Shown here: in pieces, positions 24,799 through 33,103 of the stretch | How the letters are laid out: every line of letters starts with the position of its first letter | Position numbering within the stretch: the first letter of the stretch is position 1 | NCBI RefSeq assembly: GCF_029946515.1 | Contig: NZ_JARZHH010000010.1 | Location: forward strand, 1-64,000 | From: Polyangium sp. 6x1 | Lineage (GTDB): Bacteria; Myxococcota_A; Polyangia; Polyangiales; Polyangiaceae | Length of the DNA: 64,000 bases | Direction of reading: 5' to 3' | Made by a program: the position numbers and the translations under genes | The notes under the pieces: generated by a model | The model's input: only the letters and a program-made list of their open reading frames with translations | Database searches by the model: none | What the model was told of the DNA's origin: nothing

Positions 24799-25833
24799 TC
24801 ATGGAGCCCATAAAATACCAATTCCCAATGACGGCAGTACGACAGGGGTCTCCCAAACGTCGCGTGGCCCGTAGCCGAGCGTGGGGCCTTGGATGCCTAC
24901 CAATGCTTCGCCGAACGCCCGTAGCCCGAGAACCTCGGTAAGAGGCTGATCGTACGACAGCCGCAGGCCTGCACCTGCAAATGCCTGGGTCGCCTTGGTC
25001 TGAAAGACGAGTCCATCACCGCCCGTCGCCTGAAGGAAGCCACCGGAAAGCGAGATACATGTACGAACTCGCGGATGTACGAGGATGCAAGGCACGCCTA
25101 CCAGCGTCCCGAGCCACAGGCGGACGGGTCTTCCTGCCACTTCCCCCCGGTGGTCGACCACGCCGCGGACCTCGAAACCGAGGGAGAACCAAGGCCACCG
25201 GGCCGCTGCTTGGACAGCTCCACCCAGTGCCACGCCGGGAGTGTCGAGGAAACCGACGACGAAGGCCGCAGAGAGCTCTCTCCGAAACGGCGGTTCAGTA
25301 GTAGATGGAGAGGGAGCTGCTGGTCGCGGAACGCGCGACGGGGGCGGCTCCGGGGCCCGTGGCGGCGGCGGAGTGGGAGGGGGCGGTGGTGGCTCCGGCC
25401 CCACGGGAGGCGTCGGCGGGACCAGGAGCATCCAGGCCTCCGGCGTCTCGCCCTTGGGCGTCATGAACCGCGCGTAGATCATGAGCGCCACGTCCTCGAC
25501 GAGCTCGTCGCACTTCCACCGCGGGGTCGCGGTCTCCTCCCATTGAACCGCGCCCTGGTCGTCTCGGGCGACGAGCACGGCCTCCAGGCGTCCACCGGTA
25601 CGCCGCACCGTCACGGAGAGGGACGCGCGCGCCGCGTCCGGGAAGACGTCGTACCGGTACTTCGCGCTCGTCAGCTCCGCAAGGGCGGAGCTTGCAGGAC
25701 ACTTGGCTCCGGGGGGCGCGACGTACTCGAGCCGAAACGCGACGCGCGGTGCCGTTGGCGCATCGTCCGCCATCGCAGGCAGCGCAAGGGCAACCAGAAG
25801 GACACTCAGCGGGCTTGCGTAGGCGTGGCGCAT
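24799..25833 (-). CDS. Exported protein, proline-rich hinge and beta-barrel-like C-terminus
   Basis: 344 residues from the ATG giving MRHAYASPLSVLLVALALPAMADD, a standard signal peptide cleaved after AMA. An N-terminal mixed domain (to about 130) with two cysteines is followed by a proline-rich hinge and a C-terminal half of alternating amphipathic strands rich in Gly and aromatic residues, as in small outer-membrane barrels. It lies directly upstream of the Cys-rich lipoprotein gene. Similar modular exported proteins are common in myxobacteria; function unknown. Confidence 0.65.
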   Translation of the reverse strand: MRHAYASPLSVLLVALALPAMADDAPTAPRVAFRLEYVAPPGAKCPASSALAELTSAKYRYDVFPDAARASLSVTVRRTGGRLEAVLVARDDQGAVQWEETATPRWKCDELVEDVALMIYARFMTPKGETPEAWMLLVPPTPPVGPEPPPPPPTPPPPRAPEPPPSRVPRPAAPSPSTTEPPFRRELSAAFVVGFLDTPGVALGGAVQAAARWPWFSLGFEVRGVVDHRGEVAGRPVRLWLGTLVGVPCILVHPRVRTCISLSGGFLQATGGDGLVFQTKATQAFAGAGLRLSYDQPLTEVLGLRAFGEALVGIQGPTLGYGPRDVWETPVVLPSLGIGILWAP

Positions 25834-25982
25834 CGGTCCGGACGAACCTAGGCTACCAGGAAGCGCGGAAAAAGCGCAAGATGGTCCCACCTGGTTTGGC
25901 CCGGCCACACTCGGGTGCCCGGTGAAACTTCCGTGCGTCATAGAGCAGGAAGCCCACCGGGCGTCCCGCGTTTCTCATGCAA

Positions 25983-26294
25983 TCACTGCGTGAGGGCGCT
26001 GATCTCCGTGCCGAGCACGCGGGCGACCGCCCCGGCGAAGTGGACCGTCACGTAGAGCCTGGCCTCCAGGACCGCGCGCACGTATTCGCGTGCGTAGCCG
26101 AGCGCCACCGCGACATCATGCAGGGTTTTCCCCTGTGCATACATGAGGAGCGCGACTCGCACGCGCTCCTGCTGGTCGGGCGTGAGCACCGCCGGAATGC
26201 TTGCGGGCTCTTGATCGGATCCGCTCTCGACGGACCCTTCGGGCAGATCAGTGCTTTCTTGCCCTGCGCATGCAGGACGAACGATAGTGGTCAT
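25983..26294 (-). CDS. Small protein with a helix-turn-helix-like segment
   Basis: 103 residues from the ATG with GGAGTCG upstream. The first ~45 residues are polar and probably disordered. Residues 48-90 (LTPDQQERVRVALLMYAQGKTLHDVAVALGYAREYVRAVLEARL) resemble a sigma4/Trp-repressor-type HTH, and the tail resembles the last helix of XRE domains. It is divergent from the XRE gene at 26435; the 140 bp between them probably hold both promoters. Confidence 0.55.
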   Translation of the reverse strand: MTTIVRPACAGQESTDLPEGSVESGSDQEPASIPAVLTPDQQERVRVALLMYAQGKTLHDVAVALGYAREYVRAVLEARLYVTVHFAGAVARVLGTEISALTQ

Positions 26295-26434
26295 GGGTTG
26301 CGACTCCGCTTCGGACGGGGTTGCGGCCAAGTCGCCCCGGGGGATTTCCAGGTCCCTCGGGGCGGCGCCTTTGTGTGCTAATCACGAAAATTGTAGAGAC
26401 GAAGCCATCGCGTGGCGTAAACTACTCCTTCGCC

Positions 26435-26662
26435 GTGAGTGAGACGCTACAGCAGCGCATGGGTCGAATCGTTCGGGATCGACGCGAGGCCCTTGGCTTG
26501 ACCCAGGAGGAACTCGGGGAACGCTGCAATTTGCATCGCACCTACATCGGCAGCATCGAGCGCGGCGAGCGAAATCTGTCCTTGCAGAACATCGAGCGGA
26601 TCGCGCATGCCCTGGAAATTCTCGCCTGGGAGCTGGTTCGGGCCGCGGAGGAAGCTGAGTGA
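26435..26662 (+). CDS. XRE-family transcriptional regulator
   Basis: 75 residues from a GTG; an ATG 24 bp downstream is an alternative start. Nearly the whole protein is a Cro/C1-type helix-turn-helix: IVRDRREALGLTQEELGERCNLHRTYIGSIERGERNLSLQNIERIAHALE. This subgroup usually acts as a small DNA-binding switch. It may control the divergent small HTH gene and/or the repeats at 26681-26722 just downstream. Confidence 0.8.
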   Translation: MSETLQQRMGRIVRDRREALGLTQEELGERCNLHRTYIGSIERGERNLSLQNIERIAHALEILAWELVRAAEEAE

Positions 26663-27058
26663 AGCTCCCTTCCTGCCGGAGATGACCATCCATAGCGCCA
26701 AAAGATGACGATTCATAGCGTCATACTTGGTGGGTTGTCAAAGACGATGTTGCGGCCACGAAACGCAGCAAGTGGCGGAAAGATGGTCCACTCCGTGGCG
26801 GGAACACCGTGGGCCGCCGTGCGCTCCGCCTATGTGGCGCTTCGCCATGCCTTCCAAGCCGGCAGCAAACTCGCGTTCCCGCCCCTTGGGCGCTCGTCCC
26901 CTGCCGACGTTCAGCGCTTCCCGTCGCTGGCAAGCGCCATCGCGGTCGTGCAGCTCCGGACCCCACTGTAGAAGGAGACGAGAGCATGCACCAGCAGAGG
27001 CCACCCGTCGGGATCGGGGTCCCGGCCCCGTGCAGCCGAAGCAGCGCCGGCTTCGGCC
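26663..27058. other. Non-coding stretch with two imperfect direct repeats
   Basis: No supported gene is present. Two 19-bp imperfect direct repeats (GATGACCATCCATAGCGCC at 26681-26699 and GATGACGATTCATAGCGTC at 26704-26722) lie right after the XRE gene. They may be operators or the decayed end of an insertion sequence with repeated termini. The rest shows nothing recognisable. Confidence 0.45.
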
Positions 27059-27343
27059 CTACGCGGTGTAGCGAGGTGGAAACAAGTCACCGAGGGGAGG
27101 TTCGGGGTTGACGTGGGGCAGCAAAGGATCCGGGATATGCCTCGGGACGGGGAAAGGGACAGGTCTGATGGGCAAGAAGATGCTGGGCGACAACGGTTGT
27201 TCGGCTTCGTCTGCCTCTTCCGTGAGCACCTCAGTCTCGTCGAAGCCATCCGTCGTCTCTGCGCCCGCCATCATACAGCCAGCACCCGTGAACAACGACG
27301 TCGCGCTCAGCAAAACGAGTGTTACCCAGTTCGAACGTGCCAT
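27059..27343 (-). CDS. Small lipoprotein, proline-rich
   Basis: 94 residues from the ATG preceded by GGAGGAGG. A signal peptide ends in the lipobox FTGAGC (Cys at about 24). The mature part has an acidic linker (TDGFDETEVLTEEADEAEQP), as in many myxobacterial secreted proteins, and a proline-rich tail of about 45 residues. No enzymatic domain. It is flanked by non-coding DNA on both sides. Confidence 0.65.
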   Translation of the reverse strand: MARSNWVTLVLLSATSLFTGAGCMMAGAETTDGFDETEVLTEEADEAEQPLSPSIFLPIRPVPFPVPRHIPDPLLPHVNPEPPLGDLFPPRYTA

Positions 27344-27817
27344 GAGGTTCCTCCTCCCCATCCACGAAACGTGGAAGAGCCTGCATCGTTCATTGGGCCA
27401 ATGGCCTCGATGTCCACACCGGATTCGACGCTGGAAAGTGCGGTCGGCGCAGGCGATTAAGGCCACGGAGAGCAAGATCAGCCGCACACGCAAGCTTCGG
27501 GATGGCTCGACCACCGAAACTTTCTCACTCACGGGGATCCTTCGTTGCCCGAGCTGCGGCGCAGGGCTGAACGGGCAAGTGGACGAATTTTTCCGAGGGG
27601 GGCTCCGCCTTACCTGCCTGTCGCTGGACCCGCCCGTGGGGCAAGTCGGACTCGGTGTCACCAGCCCCGCGCAGCCAAGGACGGCGCTGCACGTCCGTGA
27701 CACGCGAACCAGGAACTTGCTTATGCGAAGCCGCTGAAGGCCCGCACGGCCCGTGCTCACTCTGTAGGCTAGTGGTCGACGCGTCGTGATGAGGAGCATC
27801 GCGACGGAGGAACGTCG
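27344..27817. other. Non-coding stretch; possible decayed coding DNA
   Basis: No intact gene is supported. The plus strand around 27440-27600 can be read as a short fragment containing LTGILRCPSCGAGL, which vaguely recalls the zinc ribbon of large serine recombinases, but the second half of the ribbon is absent. The region also holds the promoters of the two flanking lipoprotein genes, which diverge from here. Confidence 0.35.
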
Positions 27818-28639
27818 ATGCAGTCCCCCACGGTCATCCTGCTCGTGATGTCACTTGGCCTCACGGCTTGCAGCGGCCCCACACCGAACACGGTGATCCA
27901 TGCGGCAACCGGCGACGCGGCTCTCATGCCCGTGACGTGGGGCGCGAACGCTCCCCCCGCCACTCCGCCGGTCTCCAGCGCGCCGTCCGTGACCCAGGCC
28001 CAAACGGTGAACGTCGTGGTTGTACCGACCAGCAGGCTCGAACCGGCAGGGGGGACGGCCGACAACCCCAAGGCCGAAGGCGTCGACCAGACGAAGCCTG
28101 CCATCGTGACCGGTGTGCCGGGGGGGATCGAGCTCGGAAACGGCAAAAGGATCCAGTACTCCGGGCCAGCGACGTTCTTCCTCCTCGATGCGGAGAAGGG
28201 CGTGCGAGGCATGCTCCTCGTCGACGTGCGCGAGCCCGGCGGCGGCTACATTTCCGACGTCTGGATGTTCGACGGCGCGGACTGGCGCCACGGCACGATG
28301 CTGAAGAGAGTTCCCCTCAGCGAGCGCGTGAGCATGCCGATATCATCGCCTCCACCGCGCCGCACCTTCGATAGGTTCGACCTGGGGCCCACGTGGCTCG
28401 TATCGAATGGCGCCGTGGTGCCAGGTCCGAGCTTTCGCCAAGCGCTGCTTGCCCTGGGAAGGCCGAGCGACCTCGCGGGTGAACCCCGCGCGAGTGCAGG
28501 ACGCCGCAACATGCTCCGGTTCGCCCTCGCACTCGAGCATTTCCGGCGCGAGGAGATGAAGCCGTGTGATCACATCAAGCCTTTGTCGGAGACCCTGCTC
28601 TCGGGATTCGCGCGGATGAATGCCGTCGGAGTCCAGTGA
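27818..28639 (+). CDS. Lipoprotein of unknown function
   Basis: This 273-residue protein has ribosome site CGGAGGAACG before the ATG. Type II signal peptide MQSPTVILLVMSLGLTACSG, lipobox LTAC. A Pro/Ala/Val-rich tether is followed by a globular mixed alpha/beta domain (about 90-273) without known motifs. Its last codons lie in a 14-bp tandem duplication (28627-28654), so the C-terminus may have been altered recently. It converges on the ten-gene operon. Confidence 0.65.
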   Translation: MQSPTVILLVMSLGLTACSGPTPNTVIHAATGDAALMPVTWGANAPPATPPVSSAPSVTQAQTVNVVVVPTSRLEPAGGTADNPKAEGVDQTKPAIVTGVPGGIELGNGKRIQYSGPATFFLLDAEKGVRGMLLVDVREPGGGYISDVWMFDGADWRHGTMLKRVPLSERVSMPISSPPPRRTFDRFDLGPTWLVSNGAVVPGPSFRQALLALGRPSDLAGEPRASAGRRNMLRFALALEHFRREEMKPCDHIKPLSETLLSGFARMNAVGVQ

Positions 28640-28681
28640 CCGGAGTCCAGTGACCGGACGGCTTGGATAAATCGTTCGTTG

Positions 28682-29428
28682 CTATCGCGCCCTGGACGGG
28701 CGACCGAGCAATGATACCAGGACCCCGATGATACCCAGCGGCACGGCCGGGCCCTCCTGTTTCGCCGCCATCTCAGGTGGCAAGACCCACCTCCGCAGAT
28801 GCCTTGCACTCAGCTCCGGGACGACGTGGACGAGCTGCGCCGCGTGGGCGGCAGCGTCGATCCTCCCGCTCGCGTAGGAGTACACCCAGAGCGCGCCTTC
28901 GTGCGTCACCAGGGGGCGATCCCGGGGGCCTGCCCGGTCAAGCCTCCATCCCGTTGCCATCCGCAGCACGCGCACCGTCGAGGCGAACGCTTTGCCCTTT
29001 GGTAGGTTCTCCACATAGGTCTGCATCGTGTGCGTGGCGACGACGAGCGTTTTCCCAGCACGCGCATCGCTCGCGAGCTCGCGCAGCCAGGCAATCTGCC
29101 ATTCCTCCGGCGGCCATGACGCGTGGGTTCCGTCTGCGAGCAGGTACGCGTTTGCCCGAACCCCGGCCATCCAGAGCGCCCGCACCCGCTGGCACCCGGC
29201 CGAATATCCGATCAGCGCGAGCCCTGACACTTCGCGCAGGCCTGCCCGCTGGTGCGCGAACTCCAGCAGTTCGCCCATCATCGGCCCCTTCGCCACGTTA
29301 TCCGCAACGATGCAGGGCCGCGGACCGAACGCGCCTCGCAGCTTCGGATCGAGATCACCCCCGACGAGAAACGCCAGCACGAGCGCCCGCGGATGCCCCT
29401 CACCTGTTTGCACGAGCCGAAGCGCCAC
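28682..29428 (-). CDS. Alpha/beta-hydrolase-like protein with C-terminal membrane anchor (operon gene 10)
   Basis: 248 residues from a GTG directly behind an ideal ribosome site (GGAGGTAACC), 2 bp after the preceding stop. VSGLALIGYSAGCQRV supplies a G-x-S-x-G nucleophile elbow, and VVATHTMQTYV could provide the late His, so a serine hydrolase/esterase or depolymerase is plausible. The C-terminus has one hydrophobic segment (AVPLGIIGVLVSLLG) ending in basic residues, a short tail anchor shared in style with other products of this operon. Last gene of the ten-gene unit. The substrate is unknown; a cell-envelope ester or polysaccharide is a guess. Confidence 0.6.
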   Translation of the reverse strand: MALRLVQTGEGHPRALVLAFLVGGDLDPKLRGAFGPRPCIVADNVAKGPMMGELLEFAHQRAGLREVSGLALIGYSAGCQRVRALWMAGVRANAYLLADGTHASWPPEEWQIAWLRELASDARAGKTLVVATHTMQTYVENLPKGKAFASTVRVLRMATGWRLDRAGPRDRPLVTHEGALWVYSYASGRIDAAAHAAQLVHVVPELSARHLRRWVLPPEMAAKQEGPAVPLGIIGVLVSLLGRPSRAR

Positions 29429-29430
29429 GG

Positions 29431-30099
29431 TTACCTCCGCATCATGACCGTCCCGACGACAGCGAGCGCCAGAATGCCGACCAGCGCTCGATCGATACCT
29501 GTGCTTTTCCCGCCGCCGAGTTCGTGAAACTCGATGTCCTCCCCGTAGAACAAGCGCAGGATCGTCCTGTGGTCGTACCCCTGCGCAGCCAGCCAGTTCG
29601 AGCTGTTCTGCCCCAAGCAACCGCGGTTTCCGGGGTGTGAACGCAGCGAAAGGCGCGTGGGAATGACGTCACGCCCGCGCCGCCCGACGTTGTACGTAAC
29701 CCATCGCTCGGTGTTCGTCGCATCGGAACCCTGTGACCCGTCCAGGTTCCAATGAGCTCCCGCAACGTGGTTCGCGAGGATCATCCGTCCCTGATACCGC
29801 AACACAATCCCCCGTGTCCGCGCCGCCGCTTCGAGGCAGTCCGCCGTGGCACTCGGCGCGATCACCTGGAACCGAGCCCCGCTCGGGATTGCCGTCGTTC
29901 TTCCGAGCGTCAGCCGATCCCTCATCGCCCGCAAGACGAACGTCCGCGCCGCGATGGCAAGCGCCGCCTTTGCCTCGGGATCCGCATGCAAATGCTCGCC
30001 TGCCACCACGCGTGGCACGTACTCGCGCTCGAGCGAGAGCCACCCGGCGGTCGTGAGAATGCGCTCCGGCGCCTCGGTGGGCTCCTCGCCGAGCACCAT
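29431..30099 (-). CDS. SpoIID/LytB-like peptidoglycan protein with C-terminal membrane anchor (operon gene 9)
   Basis: 222 residues from the ATG 2 bp after the upstream stop (AGGGGTGAGG overlaps the stop). The pattern LEREYVPRVVAGEHLHADPEAKAALAIAARTFVL matches the SpoIID core, including the Glu (VVAGE) that corresponds to the catalytic residue of SpoIID lytic transglycosylases. GCLGQNSSNWLAAQGYDHRTILRLFYG matches its C-terminal G-x-GQ-...AQGYDY..IL..YY motif. A final membrane helix (RALVGILALAVVGTVMMRR) would tether it. Known SpoIID enzymes cut denuded glycan strands. Neighbours suggest local peptidoglycan remodelling for a larger structure. Confidence 0.7.
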   Translation of the reverse strand: MVLGEEPTEAPERILTTAGWLSLEREYVPRVVAGEHLHADPEAKAALAIAARTFVLRAMRDRLTLGRTTAIPSGARFQVIAPSATADCLEAAARTRGIVLRYQGRMILANHVAGAHWNLDGSQGSDATNTERWVTYNVGRRGRDVIPTRLSLRSHPGNRGCLGQNSSNWLAAQGYDHRTILRLFYGEDIEFHELGGGKSTGIDRALVGILALAVVGTVMMRR

Positions 30100-30101
30100 C
30101 C

Positions 30102-30500
30102 TCACCCCTTCAACCCGTGCTTCACCACGAAGATCCCGCACTCCGTTACCGGCGAGGTCCCCGGATGCAACCACACCAGCGCTGTCGCCCGCCCCGCGTC
30201 ACTCTCGAACCGAAACGACCAACGGTCGACGGGGCTCGGGTACTTCGCCATCGCAACGACCTGCCGCTTATGAATCAGCGGCCCCACGACCACCGTCGGC
30301 AGATCCGCCAAAACGGCGCCCTTCCCGAGAACTTTCTCGCGAAGCGTGAGCGTGGCGGAGACCCGCCACTGCGGGGGAGGCTCGTTCCCCATCAGCGGTG
30401 GTTGCTCCATGATCACGATGCAATGTGTCGACGGGCCGAACTGCGGGTCCGTCTCGACGATGTTCTGCCTCGCTTCGCTGTCGATCTCCGCCACGCTCAT
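30102..30500 (-). CDS. Small beta-rich protein (operon gene 8)
   Basis: This 132-residue protein starts at an ATG after AAGGGGGAT, 13 bp behind gene 7. It has alternating hydrophobic strands (THCIVIMEQ, WRVSATLTLREKV, RWSFRFES, RATALVWLHPG, CGIFVVKHG), no signal and no membrane helix. The composition fits a single beta-sandwich, such as a minor structural or assembly protein. Unrecognised otherwise. Confidence 0.55.
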   Translation of the reverse strand: MSVAEIDSEARQNIVETDPQFGPSTHCIVIMEQPPLMGNEPPPQWRVSATLTLREKVLGKGAVLADLPTVVVGPLIHKRQVVAMAKYPSPVDRWSFRFESDAGRATALVWLHPGTSPVTECGIFVVKHGLKG

Positions 30501-30513
30501 GGCATCCCCCTTT

Positions 30514-31698
30514 TCAGACCGTTACGTTCGAGCCCTTGTGCTGCTCGAACGCAACCCCGTTGAGCGAGAGCTGCACGTACAGACCCACCTCGATCGGCCG
30601 GCTTGGCGTGCCGCTCCCGAGGTCGATGGGCTTGATCGGGAACGCGATGTCCTCCGGGATGTGGATGATCGCCGAAAAGGCCCCGTGCTCGCTCCGCTCG
30701 GGATTGTCGGTGAACACGTAGCCATCCGGCACCGACAACACGGCCGCGCCTCCGGAGGTCCGGGAGAGCGTTCGAACCTTCGTATCCGGCACGTTGCGCA
30801 GGTGGTCGATCAGCACCTTGCGCGACGTGGCATTACCACCGCTCCGGGCCTTGTCCCAGTTGAAGTAAACGACGGCGGAGCGGCGCAGCGTCCGGTACAG
30901 GAGGTTCTCCCCGCTGTAGTCGTGAAAAATCTCCTTCGGCAAGAACGTGCCCGCGTCGTCCCACAACCACGCCTGCCCCGTGAGGACGCCTTTCGCTTCG
31001 CCGAGGCCCGCGATCTTGTCGATCTCGGCGCCATCGTACCGGACGCGGAGCCCGGCCTCTTGCATCGTGATCGACTGGATCAGGAATTCCTGGTCGCTGT
31101 ACGTATTCTTCGAGGGACGCTGGAGGTTCGTCCAGTTCGTCGTGACGGTGGCGTTGTTGCCGAGGAACGTCATCGACTCGCCGACGGCCACGTTGAAGAG
31201 CGTGTATTCACCCTTCGCGATGTGTAGCCATGCGAGCTTCTCGGTTCCCTGGCACTTGCACGGGATCTCGACGACCGAGTAGTAGTGACCGTCCTGGCGC
31301 ATGATGAACTTGGCGTCGCGCGCCGTCCATTTGTTGAAGAGCTCCCGCGCGCCGGTGTTCGGCGGGATGTAGTTGGCGGGCAATTTCGGGCGCGGCTTCG
31401 GCTTCTGCGCCTGCACCTTCTGCGTTTTCTTCACCCCGATGCGCTGCCCGCGGGCGCGGGAGCGCCGCTGGATCTGGCGCAGCTCTTCGAGGGACACCTG
31501 CTTCTTCCCGCGCTTGCGGAGCGCGCGGATGTCGCCCGTGTCTTCCTCCTCAGCCTCGAGCTCGAGGGCGGCGGTATCGTCATCCTCGTCGTCGGGGCCA
31601 GCGGTATCGGACTCGTCGAGTTCCTCGAAGGGCGACGCCGTCTCGCCCTCCTCGTCGGATTCTCGCAAGATATCCAGTGCCGTTCTGGTGTCGTTCAT
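30514..31698 (-). CDS. 394-residue beta-rich protein with acidic disordered N-terminus; candidate structural (capsid-like) protein (operon gene 7)
   Basis: The ATG is preceded by AGGAAGG. Residues 1-60 are highly acidic, 60-125 basic and Pro-rich, both likely disordered. Residues about 126-394 are beta-rich: YSVVEIPCKCQG, YTLFNVAVG, ATVTTNWTNLQRPSKN then FLIQSITMQEAGLRVRY, and repeated strand-turn patterns to the end (VGLYVQLSLNGVAF). A TNL..P... loop followed by a long F-h-h-x-x-h strand recalls jelly-roll capsid proteins of membrane-containing phages, but I cannot show homology. It is the largest globular, non-membrane product of the operon, as a main structural subunit would be. Alternative: a secreted adhesin or matrix protein lacking a signal. 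Confidence 0.5.
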   Translation of the reverse strand: MNDTRTALDILRESDEEGETASPFEELDESDTAGPDDEDDDTAALELEAEEEDTGDIRALRKRGKKQVSLEELRQIQRRSRARGQRIGVKKTQKVQAQKPKPRPKLPANYIPPNTGARELFNKWTARDAKFIMRQDGHYYSVVEIPCKCQGTEKLAWLHIAKGEYTLFNVAVGESMTFLGNNATVTTNWTNLQRPSKNTYSDQEFLIQSITMQEAGLRVRYDGAEIDKIAGLGEAKGVLTGQAWLWDDAGTFLPKEIFHDYSGENLLYRTLRRSAVVYFNWDKARSGGNATSRKVLIDHLRNVPDTKVRTLSRTSGGAAVLSVPDGYVFTDNPERSEHGAFSAIIHIPEDIAFPIKPIDLGSGTPSRPIEVGLYVQLSLNGVAFEQHKGSNVTV

Positions 31699-31716
31699 TG
31701 TGCAGTCCTTCCTGTC

Positions 31717-32235
31717 TCACGCTACGGCTTGCGCCCGGCTGACGGGCATGCGCCGCGAGATGTTCGGCAATCGAACGAAACGACCATCGGGGGTTTGAAG
31801 CCAGAAACCCGTTTGCGGTCCAGGCGGCAGCATGCCGACGGGGGCCGCTGTGTCACCTCCCCGGAAAACGGCCTGCTGACCGGCGGGAGCCTGTTGCTGC
31901 GCGGCCGCAGCCTTCTGCTGCGCCATGTAGGACAGCGCGAACATTGCGCCGCCCACCGCGATCACTGCGTTCGCGTGCGCATTGTGCCGCTTTCGCAGCA
32001 TGTATCCGATCGCGACGAGCGCGACCGGCATGAGCCACCAGTGGTCTCTGACCTCCTTGCTGTTCCGGATGTCGTCCAGGTTCGCGAGGAGAGCGACCAC
32101 CGCACCGGCACCCGCGGTGTAGAGGAATCCCGTCCCCACGTCGCGAGCCCAATGCCCGCCGCTGCGCCGACGCCGAATGCGGGCGCGTGGGACCGCCACG
32201 AGCGAGCGGTCCACAGGAACTCTCGATTCTGCCAT
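31717..32235 (-). CDS. Small membrane protein with three hydrophobic segments (operon gene 6)
   Basis: 172 residues from an ATG with AGGAGATCG upstream, 3 bp after gene 5. A basic N-terminus (ARIRRRRSGG) is followed by membrane helices at about 34-50 (GFLYTAGAGAVVALLA), 66-80 (WWLMPVALVAIGYML) and 87-105 (HANAVIAVGGAMFALSYM). The Ala/Gln-rich remainder is soluble, with a small motif at the end (GFWLQTPDGRFVRLPN). Unrecognised; an integral component of a membrane-associated assembly is inferred from context. Confidence 0.6.
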   Translation of the reverse strand: MAESRVPVDRSLVAVPRARIRRRRSGGHWARDVGTGFLYTAGAGAVVALLANLDDIRNSKEVRDHWWLMPVALVAIGYMLRKRHNAHANAVIAVGGAMFALSYMAQQKAAAAQQQAPAGQQAVFRGGDTAAPVGMLPPGPQTGFWLQTPDGRFVRLPNISRRMPVSRAQAVA

Positions 32236-32238
32236 GCG

Positions 32239-33084
32239 TTACGATCTCCTTTCGTTCTGCTGTCTGAGAAGGAAGAAAGCTGCGAATGCAATCAGTGCAA
32301 CGGGAAGGAAGTTCGTTGTCGCCTTGACGAGCTCCGTCGCGCCCTGGAATGGTGAAGGGAGCGGTCTTTGGCGAAGCGTTGCGAGGCGTCGCTGCAAGTC
32401 TTCGAGGGCGAGGAGCATCGACTTCTCGGTCTCATCGAAGGGCAGTTCCCGCCCTGCGATTCGCTCTCGTTCCACGTGAAGCGAGAGGATCTCCATTGCG
32501 CGCGCCTGCGCCGCGAGAAGCCGCTTGGTCACTTCGTCGTCGAAGTTCACGGCGTGAATGGCCTGCGCGACCATGGTGCCGAGATACGCCGCAGCGATGG
32601 CCACCGCAGTCACAAGTAAAACGGTCACGACGTGAACGACGCCCGTCTCGAGCGTTCCCTGCGGTGGCTCCGCTTCATCGGTTGTGATGTCGGAGCCGGG
32701 CCGGATGCTCTCGGGCGCGAGCAGCACGAGCGTGCGAGCAATCGCGGACCCCGCGGCATTTCGTTCCGGCGTGCTGAAGAGGTGCGGCCCGAGCTGCCCG
32801 AGCGGAACCGGTCGCCAGGACAGCGGCGCAATGCGTAGCGACATCACGACGAACGCGCGGAACTGCCGCGTGCGGGTTTTCTTGTCGAGCGCGAGCCACA
32901 TCCCGCGCTTGGCTGTCTCGAGCGCGTCTGCGCCTACGCGAGCCAGGTCCCGATCCTGGTGAAACCAGCGAAAGAGGCCAGAGGATGGGGGGTTGGGGGC
33001 CGGCGCCGGGACGGGAGATGGCGCGGGGGTCCCTTTCTCCCGCTGCCACCAGTTCCACCACCAGAAAGGCAAATGCGTAGGCAT
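32239..33084 (-). CDS. Membrane protein with central and C-terminal helices (operon gene 5)
   Basis: This 281-residue protein has AGGGGGC before the ATG. The N-terminus is Trp-rich (PFWWWNWWQRE) with a proline stretch. One membrane helix lies near 145-170 (VVTVLLVTAVAIAAAYLGTMVAQAI), followed by a coiled-coil-like segment (EVTKRLLAAQARAMEILSLHVERERIAG, ETEKSMLLALEDLQRRLATL). A C-terminal helix (NFLPVALIAFAAFFLL) is followed by a basic tail (RQQNERRS). The C-terminal anchor resembles those of genes 4, 9 and 10. No known family. Confidence 0.6.
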   Translation of the reverse strand: MPTHLPFWWWNWWQREKGTPAPSPVPAPAPNPPSSGLFRWFHQDRDLARVGADALETAKRGMWLALDKKTRTRQFRAFVVMSLRIAPLSWRPVPLGQLGPHLFSTPERNAAGSAIARTLVLLAPESIRPGSDITTDEAEPPQGTLETGVVHVVTVLLVTAVAIAAAYLGTMVAQAIHAVNFDDEVTKRLLAAQARAMEILSLHVERERIAGRELPFDETEKSMLLALEDLQRRLATLRQRPLPSPFQGATELVKATTNFLPVALIAFAAFFLLRQQNERRS

Positions 33085-33103
33085 GGCGCCGCCCCCTATT
33101 CGA

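Noticed and set aside
27440-27600. Plus-strand peptide with LTGILRCPSCGAGL, like a serine-recombinase zinc ribbon
   Set aside because: Only one Cys pair is present, no catalytic domain is nearby, and the frame overlaps a lipoprotein promoter. Too weak to call a pseudogene.
30514-31698. Firm annotation as a major capsid protein
   Set aside because: Only strand patterns and context support it. Without a structural match it is kept as a hypothesis.
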